Below are positions 53,578-64,000 of a stretch of DNA of 64,000 bases, piece by piece. Under the pieces are notes generated by a model that saw only the letters and a program-made list of their open reading frames with translations, was not told the DNA's origin and did no database searches. Position numbers and translations under genes: made by a program. Source of the stretch: Pseudoalteromonas sp. FUC4 (GTDB lineage: Bacteria > Pseudomonadota > Gammaproteobacteria > Enterobacterales > Alteromonadaceae); NCBI RefSeq assembly GCF_008370255.1, contig NZ_SEUI01000006.1:155668-219667 (forward strand), in the 5' to 3' direction. Each line of letters opens with the position of its first letter. Positions within the stretch are counted from its first letter, which is position 1.

Positions 53578-54159
53578 ATGCTGTTAATGATCGATAACTA
53601 CGATTCGTTTACTTACAACTTAGTGCAATATTTTCAGCGTTTAGATCAAGACGTTTTAGTGAAACGTAATGATGAGCTAAGCATTGCACAAATAAAACAG
53701 TTGAACCCGAAGCACATCGTGTTATCGCCTGGGCCATGCACCCCAAACGAAGCGGGTATTTCACTAAATGTTGTTGAGCAACTAAAAGGGCAATATCCTA
53801 TTTTAGGAATTTGCTTGGGGCATCAAACTATCGCACAAGCCTTAGGGGGAGATGTTATTCGTGCTAAAAAAGTAATGCACGGTAAAACATCACCCATAGT
53901 TCACACTAACAAAGGTGTGTTTAAAGGTTTAGCCAATCCGTTAACAGTGTGTCGTTATCATTCTTTAGTGGTTAAAGCACAAACTCTGCCTAAAGAGCTT
54001 GAAGTAACCGCATGGACTCAAACTGAGCAAGGCGAGTTTGACGAAATTATGGGGTTGTTACACAATGAACTTGCTATCGAAGGTGTGCAGTTTCATCCCG
54101 AAGCTATTTTAACTGCTCAAGGCTTAGAACTGCTTGATAACTTTTTAACTCGCTTCTAA
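53578..54159 (+). CDS. pabA: Aminodeoxychorismate/anthranilate synthase component II
   Basis: A class I glutamine amidotransferase that supplies ammonia for p-aminobenzoate (folate) synthesis. The 193 residues contain [28 protein letters not shown], the nucleophile Cys in [16 protein letters not shown] and the His/Glu pair in [10 protein letters not shown]. PabA and TrpG are hard to separate by sequence. The lone position outside any trp operon and the pabA-argD neighbourhood (shared with E. coli) favour PabA. Confidence 0.9.
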   Translation: MLLMIDNYDSFTYNLVQYFQRLDQDVLVKRNDELSIAQIKQLNPKHIVLSPGPCTPNEAGISLNVVEQLKGQYPILGICLGHQTIAQALGGDVIRAKKVMHGKTSPIVHTNKGVFKGLANPLTVCRYHSLVVKAQTLPKELEVTAWTQTEQGEFDEIMGLLHNELAIEGVQFHPEAILTAQGLELLDNFLTRF

Positions 54160-54193
54160 TGTTATAATACACAGAGCATTTTATACTTTATTA

Positions 54194-55363
54194 ATGGATG
54201 TCATGACCGAACTTGTAGCCCAGCAGCGTACTGCCAAAATACTAAGCCAACGGGCTCATGACTTATTGCTTGGGCACAGCTTTGCGCACCAGCAAATTGG
54301 TTTCATTCATACATTAGATATAGATTACGGCGAACCCATGAAGCAGCGTACTTTGCTTCAGGTTGAAGTGGCCGCACAGAATAAACGCCAGCAAAGCAGT
54401 ACTGCACATCATAAGTACCGCGCTCAAGCGAGTGAGCAACTGCACAAAACAATTGAAACAGCTATATATAAGCAGCTCGAAGATATAGATGGCGTAATTC
54501 ATAGCACCATAGGTATTGAAGATGGCATTGCCAATATACTCGATATATTAGCGGTAAAGTCAGCGTCGGTAGGGCGTTTAGAACCATTGGTTAATGATTT
54601 AAGCTGGTTGGGTAGGGAGTTAGTAACGCTCGTTAATTTACCTTACTATCGTAATCAACGTAGTAAAAACACGTCTGTAAAAGTAGATAAGCCATCGCTC
54701 GCCCTTCGTTATATTGGCCTTGATAACTTACAGCTAGTTATACCTACATTTGCCGTGCGTCATTGGATGCCACATAGCACCGAACCATTTTCGTTATTAA
54801 AACGTCGTTTACGTGACAGTGCCATGGCAAACGCCATTGCCGCGCAAAAAATTGCACAAATTAATAATGTAAATGACGTTCATGCATTTACCCTTGGTAT
54901 GCTTTTAGATGTAGGGCGAATTGCATTAGTGCGCTTGTACTTAAAAACGTTTGAGCAAATATGGCAACGTAAAGTACAGCTAGCCCGAAATGAAAACCAA
55001 AAAGATTTACACACCGCATTATTAGAGCTTAAGCCCGACCCGCTATTTTTAACCACTCTACTTAGCAATAAGTCGATAGAAGTAAGCGCCAAGGTAATAG
55101 ACAAAATGGCTTTTAAATATTTACCGTTTAAAGGGGTAATGCAGCAGCTAGTAAATGGGGTAGATAAGGGCGATACATTACTGCCATTAACAGAAGTAAT
55201 GCTAAAGGCACGGTGCTACTCTCAATATCTTAATTTAAAAGAACATCAACTTATTGAACCTGATGAAGCTTTAAGCTGGTTTTCGCACTTTAAGTTCACT
55301 AAAACGGAACTAAAAACCCTCCAATCGAGTAATTTTACCAATTTAGCTATTCAAATTGACTAA
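54194..55363 (+). CDS. HDOD-like domain protein (degenerate HD)
   Basis: A 389-residue cytoplasmic protein. The segment at about 200-275 (FSLLKRRLRDSAMANAIAAQKIAQINN, then DVHAFTLGMLLDVGRIALVRLY) fits the HDOD signalling domain, where GMLLDVG stands at the place of the catalytic G-L-L-H-D-I-G. The His is absent, so phosphohydrolase activity is unlikely. The N-terminal part (1-190) is not recognised. It may start at 54194 or at the ATG at 54203; neither has a strong ribosome site. It is 34 bp after pabA and is probably read through with it, yet I can name no partner. Confidence 0.6.
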   Translation: MDVMTELVAQQRTAKILSQRAHDLLLGHSFAHQQIGFIHTLDIDYGEPMKQRTLLQVEVAAQNKRQQSSTAHHKYRAQASEQLHKTIETAIYKQLEDIDGVIHSTIGIEDGIANILDILAVKSASVGRLEPLVNDLSWLGRELVTLVNLPYYRNQRSKNTSVKVDKPSLALRYIGLDNLQLVIPTFAVRHWMPHSTEPFSLLKRRLRDSAMANAIAAQKIAQINNVNDVHAFTLGMLLDVGRIALVRLYLKTFEQIWQRKVQLARNENQKDLHTALLELKPDPLFLTTLLSNKSIEVSAKVIDKMAFKYLPFKGVMQQLVNGVDKGDTLLPLTEVMLKARCYSQYLNLKEHQLIEPDEALSWFSHFKFTKTELKTLQSSNFTNLAIQID

Positions 55364-56948
<1,585 letters not shown>

Positions 56949-56969
56949 GCTACCTAAGCCAACCAATTA

Positions 56970-56990
56970 AGGGCAAGCACTGCTTGCCCT
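56970..56990 (+). repeat. Hairpin between astC and astA
   Basis: AGGGCAAGCA / TGCTTGCCCT are perfect 10-bp arms about a single central C, 22 bp after astC. Without a T-run it is a REP-like or stability structure, not an obvious terminator. Confidence 0.55.
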
Positions 56991-57033
56991 GCAATTCCTA
57001 TTTACCGTTATTTATAAGGGAGCAAGCGGACTC

Positions 57034-58050
57034 ATGATGATCCTTCGCCCAATCCAGCAAAATGATTATTCAGCATTACTGAAAATTGCCCACGAATCTG
57101 GGCATGGTTTTACGTCTTTGCCTTTAAATGAAGAGCTATTACAAAAAAAGATCGACCATTCAGTAAGCTCATTTGCTAAACAAACGTCACAACCTGGTGA
57201 CGAAGGCTACCTGTTTGTTCTTGAAGATAGCGAAACCGGTGAAGTTGTAGGTACGTCTGCAATTGAAGCGGCGGTAGGGCTTGATGATGCATTTTATCAT
57301 TATCACTTAAGTAAAGTGATTCACTCTTCGCGTACATTAGACGTATACAAAGCCGTTGATATTTTAACGCTATGTAACGACTACACAGGTGCTACAGAGC
57401 TTTGCACATTGTTTTTAAAAGATGGCTATCGTAAAAATTGTAACGGTAAGCTACTTTCAAAAGCGCGTTTTATGTTTATAAAACAGCATCAAGAGCGTTT
57501 TGCACAAACAGTGATTGCAGAAATGCGCGGCGTGTCTGACGAAAATGGCAGTAGCCCTTTTTGGCAGTGGCTTGAAGAGCACTTTTTCTCAATGGACTTT
57601 CCTACAGCCGATTACCTAACAGGTATTGGCCAAAAAGTTTTCATTGCAGAACTAATGCCTAAATACCCAATTTACGTAAACTTGCTAAGTAAAGATGCGC
57701 AAGCCGTAATAGGTAAAGTACACGACAACACACGCCCAGCTATTGAGCTTTTAAAAAGCGAAGGCTTTACGTTTAACGGCTACGTAGACATTTTTGACGC
57801 CGGTCCAACGGTTGAAGCAAAAGTAGATAACATTGCGACAATTCGTAATGCTAATGACTTTAACGTTGAAATTGGCGAAATGACTGGCGACACCATGGTG
57901 TTACTAGCTAACGAAAAGCTTAATGACTTTAGAGCAACAGTTGCGCCAATGACATTTGACGATCGAGCTAAAAGCCTGATTTTATCGCAAGAAATAGCAG
58001 ATGCATTACATTTGCAAGCTGGCGATATTGTTAGCGCAACCCCAGTTTAA
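57034..58050 (+). CDS. astA: Arginine N-succinyltransferase
   Basis: First step of arginine succinyltransferase catabolism: transfers succinyl from succinyl-CoA to the alpha-amino group of arginine. The 338 residues follow E. coli AstA: MMILRPIQQNDYSALLKIA, GYLFVLEDSETGEVVGTSAIEAAVG, SELCTLF-type TELCTLFLKDGYRKN, SKARFMFI, AEMRGVSDENGSSPFW, and KVFIAELMPKYPIY. It lies 85 bp after astC and 15 bp before astD. Confidence 0.96.
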   Translation: MMILRPIQQNDYSALLKIAHESGHGFTSLPLNEELLQKKIDHSVSSFAKQTSQPGDEGYLFVLEDSETGEVVGTSAIEAAVGLDDAFYHYHLSKVIHSSRTLDVYKAVDILTLCNDYTGATELCTLFLKDGYRKNCNGKLLSKARFMFIKQHQERFAQTVIAEMRGVSDENGSSPFWQWLEEHFFSMDFPTADYLTGIGQKVFIAELMPKYPIYVNLLSKDAQAVIGKVHDNTRPAIELLKSEGFTFNGYVDIFDAGPTVEAKVDNIATIRNANDFNVEIGEMTGDTMVLLANEKLNDFRATVAPMTFDDRAKSLILSQEIADALHLQAGDIVSATPV

Positions 58051-59535
<1,485 letters not shown>

Positions 59536-59560
59536 GTAGTAATACTACTTAATCATTACA

Positions 59561-59585
59561 AAAGCAGCTTCGGCTGCTTTTTTTG
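59561..59585 (+). terminator. Terminator after astD
   Basis: AAAGCAGC TTCG GCTGCTTT (59561-59568 / 59573-59580) with a T-run beyond. Confidence 0.93.
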
Positions 59586-59667
59586 TATTGCTATCGTACA
59601 AGGCTAGTAATTACCGACTCTTTCTGCTTAAATCAGCATAATTAAATATATTTAGGTGGTTCGCATA

Positions 59668-60015
59668 ATGGTTTTAGATAGGCAAGGGTACGATGATTTG
59701 ATCATGTATCTAACTCAAAATTTAGCATTGTTTGAGAAGCCAGGCGAAATAAAACCAGGTGCCCCAACAGTAATGGAATTAATTGAAGACGTCATTGCAC
59801 AAAATGTGATGCTTATTTGCGAGCAGCACACAGACCTCAACACAGAGCAGCGTAGCCAAATTGTACGTGAAGTTGATGGCATAGTTTACGATTTAGAAGA
59901 AGTCCTCAGCAGCATCACCTCACAGCCTGTCACGGTTGAACAGCATGCCTTTATAGATGAATTTGCAGGTTTAGTAAAAAACCTCTTTGATAGCGCTTTA
60001 GCACAACAATCTTAG
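59668..60015 (+). CDS. DUF3802-like small protein
   Basis: A 115-residue, mostly helical, acidic protein (VLDRQGYDDLIMYLTQNLALF, VMELIEDVIAQNVMLICEQ, EFAGLVKNLFDSAL). It resembles the DUF3802 family of Alteromonadales and Vibrio; no function is assigned. The frame is open from 59656 (GTG), but the ATG at 59668 is chosen because AGGTGG lies upstream. It follows the ast terminator. Confidence 0.7.
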   Translation: MVLDRQGYDDLIMYLTQNLALFEKPGEIKPGAPTVMELIEDVIAQNVMLICEQHTDLNTEQRSQIVREVDGIVYDLEEVLSSITSQPVTVEQHAFIDEFAGLVKNLFDSALAQQS

Positions 60016-60101
60016 CCATTTTATAGCCCTGCGTTGCATTTTCATTTGCAACTACGGCTAAGTTGCTTACAATCAAGAAAATATTTTTTTGAGATATAAC
60101 A

Positions 60102-60515
60102 ATGCAAGCAAATGTAAAATGGGTTGAAGGCGATACGTTTATTGGCCGTTCTGATTCTAACCACAATGTTGTGTTTGATGGCGGCAGCGATAGCGCAGCA
60201 CCAAGCCCAATGGAAATGGTTTTAATGTCAGTTGGCTGTTGCTCATCAGTTGATGTGGTGAGCATTTTAAAAAAAGCTAAACAAGATTTCTCAGACGTAC
60301 AAGTGCAACTAAGTGCAGAGCGCGCTGAAACAGCGCCGCGCGTGTTTACCAAAATCAACTTACACTTTGTTGTTAAAGGCAATAATGTGTCTGAAAAACA
60401 CCTTGCACGTGCAGTTTCACTCTCTGCTGAAAAGTATTGCTCGGTTGCATTAATGCTTGATAAAACAGTAGAAATTACGCATAGCCACGAAGTTGTGCAA
60501 GAACAAGCAAAATAA
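60102..60515 (+). CDS. OsmC-family protein (YhfA-like)
   Basis: A 137-residue thiol-peroxidase-fold protein. The two Cys of the OsmC/Ohr pair are seen in VGCCSSVDVV and EKYCSVALML, and SPMEMVLMSVG is the family segment. YhfA-like members lack a settled substrate; hydroperoxide detoxification is the family precedent. It lies ahead of speD by 88 bp. Confidence 0.87.
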   Translation: MQANVKWVEGDTFIGRSDSNHNVVFDGGSDSAAPSPMEMVLMSVGCCSSVDVVSILKKAKQDFSDVQVQLSAERAETAPRVFTKINLHFVVKGNNVSEKHLARAVSLSAEKYCSVALMLDKTVEITHSHEVVQEQAK

Positions 60516-60603
60516 CGCTTTTTCCACGAGAAGAATTCGTATAAAATCCGCGAACTTTTCATTCTGCAGGTGCAGAACCCACTAATTTATAGGTTGGTTT
60601 ATT

Positions 60604-61416
60604 ATGAACAAACCCTTCGATAAACTTAAACTTCATGGCTTTAACAATTTAACCAAAAGTTTAAGCTTTAGTATTTATGATATTTGTTACGCAAAGACCG
60701 AGCAACAACGTAAAGAATACATTGAATATATCGATGAGCAGTACAGTGCAGATAGACTAACCGACATTTTAGGTGAAGTTGTTGATATTATTGGTGCTAA
60801 CATTTTAAATGTAGCGCGCCAAGATTATGAACCGCAAGGCGCAAGTGTCACTATTTTGGTTTCAGAAGAACCAGTAGAAGAGCAGCAAAATTACGATGCT
60901 GACGAAGCACCAGGCCCATTACCTGATTCAGTTGTTGCGCACCTAGATAAAAGCCATATTTGTGTACACACATACCCAGAAGCTCACCCTGATGATGGTA
61001 TTTGTACATTCCGTGCTGATATTGAAGTATCTACCTGTGGCATTATTTCGCCACTTAAAGCGTTAAACTTCTTAATTCATAGCCTTGAGTCAGATGTAGT
61101 AACAATTGACTACCGTGTTCGTGGTTTTACCCGCGACATAAACGGTGTTAAACACTACATTGACCATGCTATTAGCTCGATTCAAAACTTCATGACAGAA
61201 GATACAAAAGAAGCGTACCAAATGATGGACGTGAACGTGTATCAAGAAAACCTGTTCCACACCAAAATGATGTTAAAAGAAACCGACTTAAATACCTATT
61301 TATTCGGCCTTTCTACTGATGAGTTATCGGACGAAGAAGAAGACGAAATTCGCTCTAAGCTGACTCGCGAAATGCAAGAAATATTCTATGGCCGTAACTT
61401 GCCAGATACAGAATAA
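60604..61416 (+). CDS. speD: S-adenosylmethionine decarboxylase proenzyme
   Basis: Makes the aminopropyl donor for spermidine synthesis; the enzyme self-cleaves to generate a pyruvoyl group. The 270 residues follow E. coli Spe[44 protein letters not shown], the cleavage site Lys116-Ser117 in [32 protein letters not shown], and [14 protein letters not shown]. No speE is adjacent, so spermidine synthase would have to be encoded elsewhere. Confidence 0.96.
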   Translation: MNKPFDKLKLHGFNNLTKSLSFSIYDICYAKTEQQRKEYIEYIDEQYSADRLTDILGEVVDIIGANILNVARQDYEPQGASVTILVSEEPVEEQQNYDADEAPGPLPDSVVAHLDKSHICVHTYPEAHPDDGICTFRADIEVSTCGIISPLKALNFLIHSLESDVVTIDYRVRGFTRDINGVKHYIDHAISSIQNFMTEDTKEAYQMMDVNVYQENLFHTKMMLKETDLNTYLFGLSTDELSDEEEDEIRSKLTREMQEIFYGRNLPDTE

Positions 61417-61435
61417 GCATGACGAATTAAATTAA

Positions 61436-61468
61436 AAATGGCGCTCAGTGAGCGCCATTTTTTTTGCT
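61436..61468 (+). terminator. Terminator of speD
   Basis: AAATGGCGCTC / GAGCGCCATTT with a short loop and an eight-T run. It lies just before the end of the convergent M24 peptidase gene. Confidence 0.93.
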
Positions 61469-62812
61469 TTATTTTACAAGCAATAGCTGTGTTTGTCGGC
61501 CATTTAAATACCAGACACCGCTTTTATCAAAAATAGCATCTTCCTCTAGCATTATTCTTATTTCTTTATTCCACTGTTTTATAAACACCGCATTGTTAAG
61601 CTCAATTGAGTAAGCCGTATTTAAATGCAGCGGATAGTCACCATCTCCTGGTACACCTTGCTGAGAATCCCACATACCTAATGTATTACCAGCAGCGTGA
61701 CCATGGTAGCCAAGAGGGTGAGTATAAATAGTGGGTTTTAATCCCTGAACAATGGCGGCTTTTCGTGCTGCAGCTAAAACCTCATTACCGGTTTTACCTA
61801 CCGCAAATTGATTGGTAAATATGTTTTGTAGTTTATTACCGCTTTTTAGTGCTTCAACTAAGTAACTAGGTGTACTTATTTCGTTTTCTTTGAGCACATA
61901 CGCATGCTGCTGCGTGTCGGTATTTAAGCGTAAATAAGTAATCCCAAAATCTACATGAAGCAAGTCACCGGCTTGTATAACGTTATCATCGTAGCCATTG
62001 GTAAAGCTTTCTTCATGATCGAACGACTTCGCATCGGCGCGCTGAATAGCAACACTTGGGTGAAACCATGTTTGTAGTTTTAGCTCTTTTACGCGCTCTC
62101 TAAACCACCATACCAAGTCATCGCTAGTTGTTTCACCAACCGTAATTGTTTTACCCGAAAACCCCTCTGCAATAATATGATGGGCAATAGCGACAATATG
62201 TTTATACATTTTAACTTCTTCAGGAATGCGTTGCTCTAACCACGCAACAGCAAGCGGCTCTGCAGAAATTATTTTATCGTGATAAGTGGCGGGCAAGTTA
62301 GCCATTAAGGTTTTGTAATCGCCTAGCACAAGGCCATCAGCATGTGCCCAGTCGGTAGAAGTATTAAGTGCAATGTTGCGAGGTTTGTATTGCTCAATAA
62401 GCGTATTGAGTGCCTGCCACTGGCTAGGTTGTGTTTGCTTATCCCAGCCTTTTTTAAATACATTACCTATTTTATAAGGCGCAATAGCGTAAGCATCAAC
62501 ACCACCTTGTTTATTAAGTGCAAATAGCAAAATAGTGGTACGTCTGGCTGAAAGCCATGTTGCAGGCAGCATTGTTTTTAATATTGGATCTTCGTTATAT
62601 TCGCGGCTTATAAGTAGCCACATATCAGTGTTGTGCTGCTTCATTAACGAAGGCATTAAGGTGTTAACTCTAAGCTCAGTTATTTTATCTATAAACGCAG
62701 CGCGCTCTTTCATCGACAAAATAGCAGGAGCGTCATCGGCTCTAACAAAAGGGCTTAAAGCAAGCGTAGTTAGCAAGCTTACACAAAGTAGAAGTTGTTT
62801 AGTAAAGTGCAT
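61469..62812 (-). CDS. Secreted M24-family metallopeptidase (Xaa-Pro aminopeptidase-like)
   Basis: A 447-residue protein with a signal peptide (about 1-25, ending SPFVRA). The pita-bread domain shows the expected metal ligands: Asp in HVDFGIT and the Asp 11 residues later, His in HPLGYHGHAAG, Glu in YSIELNNAV and Glu in IMLEEDAIF. GYHGHAAGNTLGMWD is the metal-site loop. It would cleave N-terminal residues, often before Pro, from peptides in the periplasm or outside. It is monocistronic. Confidence 0.88.
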   Translation of the reverse strand: MHFTKQLLLCVSLLTTLALSPFVRADDAPAILSMKERAAFIDKITELRVNTLMPSLMKQHNTDMWLLISREYNEDPILKTMLPATWLSARRTTILLFALNKQGGVDAYAIAPYKIGNVFKKGWDKQTQPSQWQALNTLIEQYKPRNIALNTSTDWAHADGLVLGDYKTLMANLPATYHDKIISAEPLAVAWLEQRIPEEVKMYKHIVAIAHHIIAEGFSGKTITVGETTSDDLVWWFRERVKELKLQTWFHPSVAIQRADAKSFDHEESFTNGYDDNVIQAGDLLHVDFGITYLRLNTDTQQHAYVLKENEISTPSYLVEALKSGNKLQNIFTNQFAVGKTGNEVLAAARKAAIVQGLKPTIYTHPLGYHGHAAGNTLGMWDSQQGVPGDGDYPLHLNTAYSIELNNAVFIKQWNKEIRIMLEEDAIFDKSGVWYLNGRQTQLLLVK

Positions 62813-62896
62813 AATTGTTTTATTTTTAGGCTAGGTAATTTATAACATGCCTGAAGAAGGGTTATAAAAAAACATTTTGAGATAAACTGCACACAA

Positions 62897-62930
62897 AAAA
62901 GCCCAGCTAATTAACTTAGCTGGGCTTTTG
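62897..62930 (-). terminator. Terminator of the permease gene
   Basis: GCCCAGCTAA / TTAGCTGGGC (62901-62910 / 62916-62925) flanked by an A-run on the left, which is a T-run for the minus-strand transcript. Confidence 0.9.
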
Positions 62931-62943
62931 AATATATAGCGTT

Positions 62944-64000
62944 TTAATTAATCATGCTGTAAATAAGTGCAAATACAGCAAGTGAGCCAACCGCTAATAT
63001 AAATAGCGTGCTTAAACGGTTGCGGTACTTATGAAGTGCAGGCACTTTATAAACTGCAATCATTGGCATGATGAATAAAATCATCGCAATGATTGGGCCC
63101 GATAACTGATCCATCATGTCTAAAATACTTGGGTTTTTAACAGCGCAAAACCAAATAGCTAAAAACATAATTAACACACCAATTTTATCAGCCGCTTTTG
63201 CGCTTAAGCTTGTTTGTTTAGTTACTAAACCCGTAAAGCTTTCACGTGCACCTAAAAAGTGACCCAAAAACGACGATGTAATAGCAATAAAGGCAACAAG
63301 CGGCCCAAGCGTGGCAATAAACGAGTTATCAGTAATATTAGCAAGGTAGGATAAAACCGATACGTTAGCTGCTTTAGCCGCGGCCATTTGCTCGCCTGTA
63401 AGCGATAGCACGCAAGAGAACACAAATAACAGTACAAAGGTAATAAGTAGTAAGCTAGTGCGCTTTAAAATCGCCTCAGACTTATATGTAGCTTTTTCAC
63501 CGTAGTGACCGCGTTGCACGTTTACAAAGCTTGAGATAGCCGCTGCGTGGCTAAACGAAAACACAATAATAGGAATTGATAACCACAACGTTTTACCAAA
63601 GCTGCCAATTTCGGGCATTGCCATATCTGGCATTTGCCAGCTTGGGATTAAATAAAGTGATAAAAAGAACAATATACCCACAAGCGGATAAACTAAAATA
63701 GCAAAGGCACGTAGCATTAAACGCTCGCCGCCCATCATTAAGCTAATCATACCTGCAACTAATACACCCGAAAGCAACACGCGAGAAGGTGATTCCATCC
63801 CCATTTGATTAACCATAAAGCTATCAACGGTATTGGTTAAGCCTACACCGTAAATAAGCAAAATTGGGAATATAGATAAAAAGTACAATAAAGAAATTAA
63901 CCGCCCCGCAGTCACACCAAAGTGCTCTTCAACTACATCGGTAAAATCAGCATCTTTATTTTTTGATGACAGTACAAAACGCGCTAATCCTCGATGTGCA
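62944..64000 (-). CDS. HAAAP-family permease, SdaC-like (serine/threonine transporter), 5'-truncated
   Basis: The minus-strand frame stays open to the window edge, so the N-terminus lies outside. The visible 351 codons cover about 9-10 membrane helices. VVEEHFGV (just before the valine often taken as a start, 63913-63915) and LLYFLSIFPILLIYGVGLTNTVDSF match E. coli SdaC. The permease imports serine (SdaC) or threonine with protons across the inner membrane. Its substrate cannot be decided without the missing part; a serine deaminase gene is not seen. Confidence 0.85.
   Translation of the reverse strand, partial: AHRGLARFVLSSKNKDADFTDVVEEHFGVTAGRLISLLYFLSIFPILLIYGVGLTNTVDSFMVNQMGMESPSRVLLSGVLVAGMISLMMGGERLMLRAFAILVYPLVGILFFLSLYLIPSWQMPDMAMPEIGSFGKTLWLSIPIIVFSFSHAAAISSFVNVQRGHYGEKATYKSEAILKRTSLLLITFVLLFVFSCVLSLTGEQMAAAKAANVSVLSYLANITDNSFIATLGPLVAFIAITSSFLGHFLGARESFTGLVTKQTSLSAKAADKIGVLIMFLAIWFCAVKNPSILDMMDQLSGPIIAMILFIMPMIAVYKVPALHKYRNRLSTLFILAVGSLAVFALIYSMIN

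Overview
The window looks like a 64 kb chromosomal segment of a marine gammaproteobacterium of the Alteromonadales, most probably Pseudoalteromonas. I infer this from the AT-rich coding style, the close resemblance of housekeeping proteins (AsnC, AsnA, SpeD, AcnB, AstA, GroEL) to enterobacterial and Vibrio-like versions, gammaproteobacterial neighbourhoods (fxsA-groES-groEL beside cutA-dsbD; aroQ-accB-accC; gmk-rpoZ-spoT) and a TonB receptor / SSS symporter style of sugar uptake. No rRNA, tRNA, CRISPR array, prophage or transposase gene was seen. Both edges cut genes: selO at the left and an sdaC-like permease at the right.

Layout. 1-5.0 kb: SelO C-terminus, an OmpA/OprF-like porin and aconitase B. 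5.2-8.2 kb: a two-gene unit (2OG-Fe oxygenase of the isoleucine-dioxygenase type plus a VC1184-type class V aminotransferase), a prolyl-hydroxylase-like oxygenase and a thioesterase. 8.4-18.8 kb: a galactoside-uptake locus: galM, TonB receptor, tryptophan-halogenase-like flavoprotein, SapC-like protein, Na+/sugar symporter and GH36 alpha-galactosidase. 19-29.2 kb: recG, trmH, asnC/asnA, fapA, ridA, spoT, rpoZ and gmk, with a 263-bp MITE-like element between rpoZ and spoT. 29.5-39.4 kb: nnr, a VOC protein, groEL/groES with a clear heat-shock promoter, fxsA, cutA-dsbD, aroQ-accB-accC. 39.6-51.3 kb: a second sugar region: FadR-type regulator, SDR dehydrogenase and 2-keto-3-deoxygalactonate kinase; glpD and glpK; a secreted hydrolase; and the operon galE-galT-galK-Gfo/Idh. 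51.5-53.6 kb: a decayed patch (SDR, a frameshifted ABM monooxygenase, a LysR remnant). 53.6-64 kb: pabA, an HDOD-like protein, the arginine succinyltransferase genes astC-astA-astD, DUF3802, OsmC, speD, a secreted M24 peptidase and the sdaC-like permease.

How the genes work together. Alpha-galactosides would cross the outer membrane through the TonB receptor and the inner membrane through the Na+ symporter, be cut by the GH36 enzyme, and the galactose passed through GalM and the Leloir enzymes GalK/GalT/GalE about 30 kb away. An AT-rich palindrome (15 identical bases at galM and the receptor, a perfect 8-bp-arm version at galE, a weaker version at the alpha-galactosidase) suggests one regulon over both loci. 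The FadR-type regulator at 39.6-40.3 kb is one candidate to read it, but this is inference.

The least explained elements are the halogenase-like flavoprotein and SapC protein inside the galactoside locus, the shared operator-like palindrome, the MITE-like element in the rpoZ-spoT gap, the truncated galactonate pathway and the poly-T frameshift in the ABM gene.
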